Shown here piece by piece: positions 1 to 7,370 of a stretch of DNA of 9,268 nt. Every line of letters starts with the position of its first letter. Position 1 is the first letter of the stretch. A model generated the notes under the pieces. That model saw only the letters and a list, made by a program, of their open reading frames with translations, did no database searches and was not told where the DNA came from. Origin of the DNA: Kiritimatiellales bacterium (GTDB lineage: Bacteria; Verrucomicrobiota; Kiritimatiellia; Kiritimatiellales; Pontiellaceae); NCBI GenBank assembly GCA_030630445.1, contig DAOVNC010000108.1, positions 1 through 9,268 of the forward strand. Reading direction: 5' to 3'. A program made the translations under genes and the position numbers.

Positions 1-810
1 GCACATCACGTGGAAGGGCTGCGCCAGCTTCCATGCGGGAAAGGTGTTGGTGCTGTAGCGCTGGTGCACGAGGGCCAGTGCGGAGTCGAATTCCGGGTCA
101 AGCAGGTCGGGATAGTACTCCTCCATCTGCTCCGGCAGCAGCAACCCCTTATAGATAATGATGCGGCAGGTCAGGGTTGCAACATAGAAGTCCCCCTTGG
201 CTGGCAGGTCGGATTTGAAGATCTTGTTTTCAGCCACCTTGCGGATGATGTAGAGCATGCGATCGAACGTGCGGTCGTCATCGACGCCTTCGCCGCGACC
301 GACGAAGATCTGCCAGATCTCCGGCTCGGAAGCCTTGGCCGTCTTTCCAATATTTGCGTTGTTCGTCGGCATCTTGCGCCAGCCCAGCAGCTTCTGGCCC
401 TCCGATTCGATCGCCTCCTCGAGGATGGTCTTGCACTGTTCGCGCTGGAGTTCGTCCCGTGGAAGAAAAACCAGTCCGGTGCCGTATTCCTTCTCGGCCG
501 GAAGATCGATCCCCAGCTTCAGGCACTCGCGCAGATAAAGCCTATGCGGGATCTGCAGCAGAATCCCGGCGCCGTCCCCGGTCAACGGATCGGCCCCCGC
601 CGCACCGCGATGGGTCAGGCACACCAGGATTTCCAGTGCATCCTTGATAATGCCGTGGGATTTCTTTCCGTGCAGGTTGCAGATAAATCCAACGCCACAG
701 GCATCGTGCTCGTTTTGCAGATCATACAGGCCCTGCACAGCAGGGAATCCGCTTGGGCAAAATTCGCTTTTCGCTTCAATAGATTCGGTTTTGGTCATAA
801 AAAAAGCCAT
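1..810 (-). CDS. gltB: Glutamate synthase large subunit, N-terminal part (cut by left window edge)
   Basis: This is the N-terminal 270 codons of the large subunit of glutamate synthase, which makes two glutamates from glutamine and 2-oxoglutarate in the cytoplasm. Only the class II glutamine amidotransferase part is present; the family is usually about 1500 residues, so most of the gene lies beyond the left edge. The sequence reads DACGVGF at residues 36-42, placing the N-terminal nucleophile at Cys38 after a 37-residue propeptide that must be removed. It continues with LTHRGA, GADPLTGDGAG and, near the edge, RYSTNTFPAW and AQPF, all hallmarks of GltB. The start at 810 is preferred over an in-frame ATG at 798 because GGAG (818-821) lies 7 nt upstream of it. 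The gene has no stop inside the window. It is a housekeeping gene with no functional link to the sulfatases, although it lies downstream of them on the same strand. Family assignment is very secure. Confidence 0.95.
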   Translation of the reverse strand, partial: MAFFMTKTESIEAKSEFCPSGFPAVQGLYDLQNEHDACGVGFICNLHGKKSHGIIKDALEILVCLTHRGAAGADPLTGDGAGILLQIPHRLYLRECLKLGIDLPAEKEYGTGLVFLPRDELQREQCKTILEEAIESEGQKLLGWRKMPTNNANIGKTAKASEPEIWQIFVGRGEGVDDDRTFDRMLYIIRKVAENKIFKSDLPAKGDFYVATLTCRIIIYKGLLLPEQMEEYYPDLLDPEFDSALALVHQRYSTNTFPAWKLAQPFHVMC

Positions 811-982
811 CGGTTTACTCCGAAGAACGGCTAGGATGATTTGTCTATTTCCCCCATCCAAGTCAATTCATATCAGGAACTAATCTCTCCATGGCCAATA
901 CCCGACCCCGTTTGACTAGACATGCTTACCCTTTCTTTATGCCGTCGCATTCCCAACAGGGGGCCAACCGTTGGATTCGGGT
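811..982 (-). promoter_or_regulatory. Intergenic gap upstream of gltB with a weak promoter-like pair
   Basis: This is the only gap of any size in the window, between the stop of the last sulfatase and gltB. On the minus strand TTGGCC (893-898) and TGATAT (870-875) are separated by exactly 17 nt, which would suit a sigma-70-type promoter for gltB. A separate TTGACT (861-866) lacks a convincing -10 partner. An inverted pair CCAAC/GTTGG (953-957 with 970-974) lies just after the sulfatase stop, but it has a 12-nt loop and no T-run, so it is not a convincing intrinsic terminator. No open frame of note is present. The promoter call is a guess from matching hexamers only. Confidence 0.25.
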
Positions 983-2533
983 TTATTTTCCTGCCGGCCG
1001 AAGGAGCTGACGCGTGCTGAAATAGCTCTCAAGATTGGCTTCAAGATCTTTGAGCACATCCTTGTATTCAGGGTTCCGGGCTTGGTTGACGGTTTCGAGC
1101 GGATCGTTTTCATAGTCGTAAAGTTCGACCGAATCGATGAGCGAACGATCGAACTTCCCCGTACGGCTGACTTCGTCCTTCACCCAGACGACAAGGCGAT
1201 AGCGCTCGGTGCGCAGGGCGTAGCCCATAAGTCCCTTCTTCGCATGGTCAGGATATTGGCTCATGGCGAAGTTCTTCACCTTGGCCTTGGAATCCTTGAG
1301 GATCGGCAACAAACTGGTTCCTTCCAGTTGTTCCGGTATGAGAAGCCCCGTCAGGTCGCACAGCGTAGGAAACAGGTCGACCGATTCGACCGGAGAACCA
1401 TTTTCCTTGCCTCGCTCCATGCTCCCTACCCCCTGCCCCATGCTGATTATCAGCGGCGAATGGGTGGCCTGCTCAAACGTGGAGTGTTTGCACCAAATAT
1501 TGTGATCGCCCAGATGCCAGCCATGGTCTCCCCACAGCACGACGATCGTGTTCTTGTCCATGCCGGTCTCCTTGAGCTTGGCCATCACCTTGCCGATCTG
1601 CGCATCAACGTAGGCGACGCAGGCATAGTAGCCGTGGATCAGCTCGCGCTGCTTTTCCAAATCTGCACCAAGCTCCTTGATTTCGATGTCCGAATAACCG
1701 CCGAGTTCATAGCCGGGATGGAAGGCATAGTCCGGTGAGCCCAGGGGCATCTTCCTAAATGCAGCCAATTTAATGTTTTCACGGTCGTAGAGATCCCAAT
1801 ATTTCTTGGGAGCGACGAATGGCAAATGGGGCTTGCGGTAGCCGAGCGTTAGAAAGAAAGGCTTGTCCGACTTCGCAAACCGGTCGAGCATGCCCATCCC
1901 CCACTCCGTCATGGCTCCATCCGAATAGGCATCGTCCGGAAGGTCGAGGCATTCCGTGGAGGGCTTGGCATTGAGCTTGGCCATGAACTGCTGTTTTTCC
2001 TTATATTTTTTCAGGTCGCTCTTTTCCAATGCCTGGGCTGCCGCATGAATTTCCTTGCCCTGATATTGTGTGTACAGAGCGGGAATCCTCCCTCCGTCAT
2101 ACGGTAAATCCCCGGAATGCACATACGGGATCGACCACGACAGGGGATCTTCGTTCTTGAAGCCATGCATGATCTTTCCGGAACCAGCGGTTTCGTATCC
2201 GCTCTTTTTGAAATATTCCTGCATGGTGAACGCCTTCGGGCATTCTTCGCGGCAGGTATGCTTCAGATCCCACACCTTCGTCGTGTCTGGACGCAGGCCG
2301 CTAAACATGCTCGCGCGCGATGGCCCGCAGACCGCCTGCTGGACATAGTGGTGGGTAAAGAGCATCCCGTTTCCTGCCAGCCGGTCAATATTCGGCGTCT
2401 TCACCGTTTCCGAACCATAGCATCCCAACTCGGGCTTCAGGTCGTCCATGCTCAGGAACAGGATGTTTGGTTGCGCCGCAAAAGAAGACCCTGCGAAAAC
2501 CAAGCCAGCGATCATAGTTGGAAGTATTTTCAT
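983..2533 (-). CDS. Secreted sulfatase, iduronate-2-sulfatase-like (sulfatase A)
   Basis: A type I (formylglycine) sulfatase of 516 residues that should hydrolyse sulfate esters on a sugar. A Sec-type signal peptide fills residues 1 to about 20, ending SFAA before QPNILF. The metal ligands are Asp30-Asp31 and Asp336-His337 (WGDHGWH). The formylglycine signature CGPSR has its cysteine at 69. Likely sulfate-binding residues are Lys120 and His123 (GKIMH), His236 (KPHLPF) and Lys349. The context RPDTTKVWDL and the block after WGDHGW match the iduronate-2-sulfatase branch (my guess is SulfAtlas S1_7), but specificity cannot be read from this. The gene starts 2 nt after the stop of the preceding sulfatase, with AGGAG (2542-2546) 8 nt before the ATG and lying inside that gene's last codons, so translation is probably coupled. 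It is the last gene of the operon. Unlike its two paralogues here, it keeps the His of GKxxH. Confidence 0.94.
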   Translation of the reverse strand: MKILPTMIAGLVFAGSSFAAQPNILFLSMDDLKPELGCYGSETVKTPNIDRLAGNGMLFTHHYVQQAVCGPSRASMFSGLRPDTTKVWDLKHTCREECPKAFTMQEYFKKSGYETAGSGKIMHGFKNEDPLSWSIPYVHSGDLPYDGGRIPALYTQYQGKEIHAAAQALEKSDLKKYKEKQQFMAKLNAKPSTECLDLPDDAYSDGAMTEWGMGMLDRFAKSDKPFFLTLGYRKPHLPFVAPKKYWDLYDRENIKLAAFRKMPLGSPDYAFHPGYELGGYSDIEIKELGADLEKQRELIHGYYACVAYVDAQIGKVMAKLKETGMDKNTIVVLWGDHGWHLGDHNIWCKHSTFEQATHSPLIISMGQGVGSMERGKENGSPVESVDLFPTLCDLTGLLIPEQLEGTSLLPILKDSKAKVKNFAMSQYPDHAKKGLMGYALRTERYRLVVWVKDEVSRTGKFDRSLIDSVELYDYENDPLETVNQARNPEYKDVLKDLEANLESYFSTRQLLRPAGK

Positions 2534-2535
2534 CT

Positions 2536-4089
2536 CTATTTCTCCTGCGCGATGCCGCGCTTTTTAAAAATTCGTTCGAAGTTTTCAACGACCTGCTTGT
2601 ATTCCGGATTGCCAGACAGATTCACGGTTTCGAGCGGATCCTTTTCATAGTCGTACAGTTCCGTCGCGACCGTCGGGCCGGTCACGGTTCCATTTTTATA
2701 ATCATTCTCGATCCACTTCACGTAGCGGTAGCGCTTATCGCGCAGCGTATATCCCATCCGGCTCGGCCAGCGGGGGAACTGCTCCAGCGCAGCCTCGCGC
2801 ACCATCGCCTCCGGGTTTCCAAGGATCGGAACGAGCGACAACCCCTCGCAACTTTCAGGGATTGGAAGCCCGGCCAATTCGCACAACGTCGGGAAAATAT
2901 CAACAAATTCGGAAGGCGACTCCGTCTTTGCACCCCGCGCCAAGCTCCCCGCTCCCCGCCCCGCGCTGATCACCAAAGGCGAGCGAACGGCCTGCTCGTA
3001 GTTGGTGTGTTTGCACCACATGCCGTGGTCGCCCAGATGCCAGCCGTGGTCGCCCCACAGCACCACGATGGTGTTGTCCGCGAGACCCAGCATGTCGAGG
3101 TGGCCGAGCAGCTTCCCGACCAGCGCATCCGTATAGCTCACGCAGGCGCGATACCCGTGAATGAGTTCCCGCTGCAAACCATCGGAGGCCGGTCCCTCGA
3201 GCGGAAAGCGCGAATAGGTTCCGCGCACCTCCCATGAATCCTGGAAGGCGTAATCCGGCGCGCCCTGCGGCATTTCCTGAAACGGGGCAAGTTCGATCTT
3301 CGACCGATCATACAGATCCCAATACTTCTTGGGGGCCACAAACGGAAGATGCGGCTTGGAGAAACCAACCGCCAAGAAAAAAGGTTTGCCACCCTTGGCG
3401 AGCGAATCCATTTGTTCGATGGCACTGTTGAGCGTAGCTCCGTCGCCATAGGCATCGTCCGGCAGATCGAGGCACTCCGTGGGCGGCTTTACAAAAGGGA
3501 ACCGGACAAGAGCCTTTCTCCAAGCCGCCTTGTCGCTCTTCTTGATGGCATTGGTTTTTAGGTAGGCTTTAAACGCTTCGTTGTCTTCACGAACCCGGGG
3601 ATCGTGAAACCCGTTGACGGAAGGACCCGTCTCTTTCGAGAAAAATTCATCCGCCGGACGCTGGCGAAAAGGAATCGACCAGGACGGCTTGTCGAAAGCA
3701 TTGTCCACGCAGCGTGGGTCGTAGACCTTTCCGGTTCCGGTGGTTTCGTACCCCTGCTGCTTGAAATATTCCGGAAGGGTCAGAATGTCCGGGTTCATAT
3801 CGCGCATCTTGGTTTTGAGGTCGTACACCCGCGTCGTGTCGGGGTAGCATCCGCTCATCAAACTCGCGCGCGACGGGCCACATACGGACTGCTGGCAGGC
3901 ATTGTTCAAGAATACGGTTCCGCGCTCCGCCAACTTATCGATATTCGGTGAAAGCACGTCGGGATCGTCATAGCACCCCAGCATCGGTTTGAGGTCATCG
4001 ACTGCAATGAAGAGGATATTGGGCTTCGTAGCGGCAAAGGCCGCTACAGAAAGCCCAGTGATTAAAGTCGTCGTTAAAATTCGTTTCAT
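2536..4089 (-). CDS. Secreted sulfatase, iduronate-2-sulfatase-like (sulfatase B)
   Basis: A type I sulfatase of 517 residues, predicted to act outside the cytoplasm on a sulfated sugar. The start at 4089 is preferred over an in-frame ATG at 4110. It gives a normal signal peptide (MKRILTTT... to AFAA, about residue 20), overlaps the previous gene's stop as ATGA, and has AAGG (4097-4100) 7 nt upstream. The 4110 start has no ribosome site and adds seven charged residues. Metal ligands are Asp31-Asp32 and Asp347-His348. CGPSR carries the formylglycine cysteine at 70. Lys121, His247 (KPHLPF) and Lys360 complete the expected active site. The position corresponding to His123 of sulfatase A is Asp124 (GKVYDPRCVD), the same change as in sulfatase D. 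The C-terminal subdomain contains ELYDYEKDPLETVN, typical of the family. It belongs to the same operon as its neighbours. The family is certain and the substrate unknown. Confidence 0.94.
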   Translation of the reverse strand: MKRILTTTLITGLSVAAFAATKPNILFIAVDDLKPMLGCYDDPDVLSPNIDKLAERGTVFLNNACQQSVCGPSRASLMSGCYPDTTRVYDLKTKMRDMNPDILTLPEYFKQQGYETTGTGKVYDPRCVDNAFDKPSWSIPFRQRPADEFFSKETGPSVNGFHDPRVREDNEAFKAYLKTNAIKKSDKAAWRKALVRFPFVKPPTECLDLPDDAYGDGATLNSAIEQMDSLAKGGKPFFLAVGFSKPHLPFVAPKKYWDLYDRSKIELAPFQEMPQGAPDYAFQDSWEVRGTYSRFPLEGPASDGLQRELIHGYRACVSYTDALVGKLLGHLDMLGLADNTIVVLWGDHGWHLGDHGMWCKHTNYEQAVRSPLVISAGRGAGSLARGAKTESPSEFVDIFPTLCELAGLPIPESCEGLSLVPILGNPEAMVREAALEQFPRWPSRMGYTLRDKRYRYVKWIENDYKNGTVTGPTVATELYDYEKDPLETVNLSGNPEYKQVVENFERIFKKRGIAQEK

Positions 4090-5585
4090 TTTCCCGCCTT
4101 TCCGTTCCATTTTTGTTCGCGTGTATGCGCGTTGATTTCCTTACGCCAGCCGTGTAGCACCGCCAGCATCTCGGTCGTCTTTTCCGGCATCTTTTTTGAG
4201 AGATCGTTCTGCTCTCCGATGTCTTTCGACAAATCGTACAACTCGACATGGCCCGCATTGTACCATTCGAGCAATTTGTAATCGCCCATGCGCACCGCGC
4301 TGTTATCCGTATCCCCCGTGCTGTAGGGGCGGCTGGTCGGCGAGTGCCAGAAAATCGGATTGTCGCGCTTAAATGCCTGCCCCTTCAACGAAGGTACAAT
4401 ACTCATCCCATCTTTATGGTTTTGCGGTTGAAGCGGAAGTCCTGCCATTTCGAGGAAGGTGGGAAACAGATCGGAGCCCACCACTACGTCCGTCTTATTC
4501 ACAAAGCCCGCCTTCGTCACACCGGGCCACTTGGCGATGAACGCCTCGCGAATACCGCCTTCGTAGAGCCAGCCCTTGCCGGTGCGCAGCGGTAGGTTCG
4601 AGGTTGCGAGCGGGCGTCCGCTTACCTTTCCATTCACCGCGCCTCGGTTCGAAAGCCCGCCGTTATCGGCGGTGAACACGATGATGGTGTTATCAGCAAT
4701 GCCCTGTTCTTCCAAGGTTTGGAAAATGCGCCCGAGGCTTTCGTCAACGCTTTCGATCATGGCCGCATAGACGGCATTGTCCTGCCGCATTTTCATATCG
4801 CCCCGCCCCGTCGCTTGGTCGACCGGCGCATATTCAGGACCGTCGAATTTCATGGTCTTGAGCTTTTTCTCATACTTTTCCACCAATCGCTCCGGTGCCT
4901 GAAACGGCGTATGTACGCCATAGTGCGAGAGGTAGAGGAAGAAGGGTTTGTCGGCATTGTCCTCGATAAACCCAATGCACTTGTCGGTCATTGCTTCCGT
5001 GATGTAGTCGCCTTCCTTGCCATCCTCCATCCCCGCAATGTAGTTCTTGTCCAGCCCGATTTCCCATCCGGGTTTAAGCTTGGAGGTATCCACCTTTCGG
5101 TAGGGGAAGAAATAGGTCGTCGGCGCCCCGGCCGCCCCGGCGGCAATATTGATATCGAAGCCCATGTTCTGAGGCAGGTTCTTTTCGCCGAACGGGCCGG
5201 TCAGGTGCCACTTTCCGGCGAAGCAGGTTTTATAGCCGCCCTGTTGCAGCGCCTGGCCCATGGTGGCATCGGTCGGTTGCAGGTGCCCCTTGCCGCCGGG
5301 CACGCCGCCGCGTGCCGGGAACCGCCCGGTAAGAACCCCGTAGCGCGCGGGCAGGCAGCGCGGGTGCGGGGTGTATCCCTGCGTGTAGCGCACGCCTTCC
5401 TTCGCCAGACGATCCATGTTCGGTGTCTCATAGAATTTCGAACCCTGACACCCGATATCCATCCAACCGAGATCGTCCACATAGAACAACACAATGTTTG
5501 GCTTCTTCGCTGCGGCCTGTGCCACGCCGGTCCCAGCCAGTATTCCGCCCACTGTTGCCGCTTGCAAAAAATGTCTTCGCTCCAT
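4086..5585 (-). CDS. Arylsulfatase A-like sulfatase with twin-arginine signal (sulfatase C)
   Basis: A type I sulfatase of 499 residues, from a different branch than the other three. From the chosen start the protein begins MERRHFLQAA, a twin-arginine (Tat) motif followed by a hydrophobic stretch and an AQA-type cleavage region near residue 25, so it is probably exported already folded. Metal ligands are Asp37-Asp38 and Asp307-Asn308 (TADNGG). The formylglycine signature is CLPAR with Cys77, a C-x-P-A-R variant. Lys125 and His127 (GKWH), His225 and Lys337 complete the site. The DN pair and the LTGRFPAR context point to the arylsulfatase A-like group; substrate specificity cannot be assigned. 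The ATG at 5585 is preferred over one 6 nt upstream at 5591, because AGGAG directly abuts the upstream ATG but lies 6 nt from this one. The stop overlaps the next gene's start as ATGA. It sits 9 nt after the GH10 gene in the same operon. Confidence 0.93.
   Translation of the reverse strand: MERRHFLQAATVGGILAGTGVAQAAAKKPNIVLFYVDDLGWMDIGCQGSKFYETPNMDRLAKEGVRYTQGYTPHPRCLPARYGVLTGRFPARGGVPGGKGHLQPTDATMGQALQQGGYKTCFAGKWHLTGPFGEKNLPQNMGFDINIAAGAAGAPTTYFFPYRKVDTSKLKPGWEIGLDKNYIAGMEDGKEGDYITEAMTDKCIGFIEDNADKPFFLYLSHYGVHTPFQAPERLVEKYEKKLKTMKFDGPEYAPVDQATGRGDMKMRQDNAVYAAMIESVDESLGRIFQTLEEQGIADNTIIVFTADNGGLSNRGAVNGKVSGRPLATSNLPLRTGKGWLYEGGIREAFIAKWPGVTKAGFVNKTDVVVGSDLFPTFLEMAGLPLQPQNHKDGMSIVPSLKGQAFKRDNPIFWHSPTSRPYSTGDTDNSAVRMGDYKLLEWYNAGHVELYDLSKDIGEQNDLSKKMPEKTTEMLAVLHGWRKEINAHTREQKWNGKAGK
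4097..4100 (-). promoter_or_regulatory. Weak ribosome binding site of sulfatase B
   Basis: AAGG on the minus strand, 7 nt before the ATG at 4089 and inside the 3' end of the preceding coding region. Together with the ATGA stop/start overlap it supports start 4089 over 4110. The match to the anti-Shine-Dalgarno sequence is short, so re-initiation by coupled ribosomes may matter more. Confidence 0.45.
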
Positions 5586-5591
5586 GTTCAT

Positions 5592-5596
5592 CTCCT
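5592..5596 (-). promoter_or_regulatory. Ribosome binding site deciding the start of sulfatase C
   Basis: AGGAG on the minus strand, overlapping the TAG stop of the GH10 gene. It touches the ATG at 5591 with no spacer but lies 6 nt before the ATG at 5585, so the second ATG is the likely start and the protein begins MERRHF. The overlap with the stop codon suggests translational coupling to the GH10 gene. Confidence 0.7.
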
Positions 5597-7370
5597 ACTT
5601 GAAGGTGACCGCTACGCTTCCACTACGTTTTTCCAACGAGAACGGAATCCTCTTTTCTCTCCCGGCATGGCTTACGGTGATTTCATAGTCGCCAAGAAAA
5701 CCGCGAACCCCAGCCAAACCTTCGGGGTTGGTGCGAACGGTTTCGTCGGTATGCCACTCTTTTTTAATCATGTATTCCCACGCTTGTGCGATACGCTTCT
5801 TTTTCCAGTCGCTGGAGTAGAATGCGGCGGAGGGTTTCCATGCGGCATCTTCCCACAGGCACCAGATCATGATGCCTGTGGTTTGCGGATGGCTGAAGAC
5901 GGCGGTCATGAAGTCGCGCGTGAAGCGCGCCTGGAGCAGTTCATCGGTTTCCTCGAAATCAAATTCGGTGATCTGCATCTCCAGCCCGAATTCCGCAAAG
6001 CGGTCGAGGCGGAGCAGGATTTCCTCCGGCGGAACCGGTGCGCGGAAATGGCCTTGCAAACCGATGCCTTCGACGGGCGCGCCTTGCTCCAACAGATACT
6101 TGATCCAGTCGTAGTAGTTCTGTTGGTGCACCTCGTCATATCCCGCAAGGATGGCATAGTCGTTGATGTAGCATTTGAATTTGGGATTCGACTCCTTGGC
6201 TATGCGGAACCAGTCGGCGACGACATCCCTACCGTACAAATCGACAAACTCATGCTGGGTGTAGAGTTCGTTGACGATATCCCATTCCGCAAAGGACTCC
6301 GGATAAACCGTGGCCATTTTGCGGACATGTTCTTCGATCACCTTTCGGAACTCGTTGGTTTTGGCGCCCCACTCCTCCTGCATGCCGCGCGGCAGGCGCT
6401 TCCATGCCGGCCAGACCATCACGTGCCCGCGCACGGGAATGCCTCGCTCGGCACACCACGCAATTGCTTCTTCGAGCTGCGGATCGCCGTCCTGGTAGAA
6501 CTTCCACTTCATGCGGTTTTCAAATACCACCTTGTTGAACAGGTCCTCCACGGCCTCTTGATATTTTTGCGCATCTTCCGGATTCCGGGGGTTGAACATC
6601 GAATTCAACCCCGCAGCCACGCCGAAGCCAAAAGCATGGTTTTTCAGCTCCACATGCACCTTGGCATTCGAAACCGGATTTCCGAATCGATCCACCACGG
6701 TGATTTTCAGATCTTCCTTTCGGTGTTCTTCAATGCGTGCATGGGCCGCCTTGCGCCACGGGGCATCCGGCTCCATTCCCTGATAGTAGGTTTCGGTTGC
6801 GGGCAGCTGATCCGGTTTTTTCTTGTCGTGGTAATTGAGCAGTTCAAGCCCTCCGATGAGAAGCACTTGCGGTTTGGTCCCTCCCAGCTTGAAGGTGATC
6901 GAATAGCCCGCTTCATTATCGATCGGTGCAACGAACGGAATCAGGAACTGTTTCCACTTCTTGCCAACCGAGACGGTTTTCGTGAAGGGAAATAGATGCC
7001 GGTCTGGGTGATGGGCCCGGCCCGTGACGGAGAATCTTCCAAGTGCCGACTCATCGGCGGATTCCCCACAGCGTGCATAGAAAGAGAGAAGCAGCACATC
7101 GCCTTTGCCGATCTGCCCCTTGATTCTACCGGCTAGCTGGAGGTCGTATTCCCGCTCCGTGCGCGCCTTTATCTCCACCTGAAAGGCTTGCTTGAACGAT
7201 GGGTTGGACACCTTGACCACCTCGGACGAAATCGCCTCGGATGCCCGACCCCCCGTCTGCCATTTCAGGAAAGGCTTCTCGAACTCAAGCTTCCTGCCGC
7301 CGGAAGGCGGGCGCGCCCCGAAGGCCACGCCACCCAGCACGCACAGCAAGACTAGGGTCGGATATTTCAT
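5595..7370 (-). CDS. Secreted GH10 glycoside hydrolase (endo-xylanase family) with N-terminal beta-sandwich
   Basis: A 591-residue secreted enzyme of family GH10, whose known members are mostly endo-beta-1,4-xylanases acting by retention. A signal peptide covers roughly residues 1-19 (to AFGA). Residues about 28-180 look like a carbohydrate-binding beta-sandwich of the CBM4/9/22 kind. Residues 218-250 form a small beta-domain (ITVVDRFGNPVSNAKVHV) seen in PVC GH10-like proteins. The barrel follows: FENRMKW at 283-289, with Asn285 and Lys288 for the -2 subsite; GHVMVW at 315-320; acid/base Glu368 in WDIVNE; Gln439 and His441; nucleophile Glu469 in QITEF; and a Trp-rich loop at 503-511. A short beta-rich tail (about 550-591) ends the protein. 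The usual His after GHxLVW is Pro321. The ATG overlaps the stop of the upstream sulfatase as ATGA and there is only a weak ribosome site, so translation is probably coupled. Family is secure; xylan as substrate is likely but not proven. Confidence 0.93.
   Translation of the reverse strand: MKYPTLVLLCVLGGVAFGARPPSGGRKLEFEKPFLKWQTGGRASEAISSEVVKVSNPSFKQAFQVEIKARTEREYDLQLAGRIKGQIGKGDVLLLSFYARCGESADESALGRFSVTGRAHHPDRHLFPFTKTVSVGKKWKQFLIPFVAPIDNEAGYSITFKLGGTKPQVLLIGGLELLNYHDKKKPDQLPATETYYQGMEPDAPWRKAAHARIEEHRKEDLKITVVDRFGNPVSNAKVHVELKNHAFGFGVAAGLNSMFNPRNPEDAQKYQEAVEDLFNKVVFENRMKWKFYQDGDPQLEEAIAWCAERGIPVRGHVMVWPAWKRLPRGMQEEWGAKTNEFRKVIEEHVRKMATVYPESFAEWDIVNELYTQHEFVDLYGRDVVADWFRIAKESNPKFKCYINDYAILAGYDEVHQQNYYDWIKYLLEQGAPVEGIGLQGHFRAPVPPEEILLRLDRFAEFGLEMQITEFDFEETDELLQARFTRDFMTAVFSHPQTTGIMIWCLWEDAAWKPSAAFYSSDWKKKRIAQAWEYMIKKEWHTDETVRTNPEGLAGVRGFLGDYEITVSHAGREKRIPFSLEKRSGSVAVTFK

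Noticed and set aside
10..834. A 274-codon plus-strand open frame at the left edge.
   Set aside because: It is antisense to the gltB amidotransferase region, whose motifs are unmistakable on the minus strand.
953..974. Inverted repeat CCAAC...GTTGG after the last sulfatase as an intrinsic terminator.
   Set aside because: The stem is only 5 bp with a 12-nt loop and no T-run follows on the minus strand.
811..982. A sigma-54 (-24/-12) promoter for the nitrogen gene gltB.
   Set aside because: TTGGCC and TTGGCCCCCTGTTGG resemble the -24 element, but the required GC at the right spacing is missing in both cases.
4719..6995. A 758-codon open frame on the plus strand, antisense to sulfatase C and the GH10 gene.
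   Set aside because: It lies wholly opposite two genes with intact catalytic motifs, shows no recognisable domain or signal, and crosses their junction. It is a by-product of codon bias on the coding strand.
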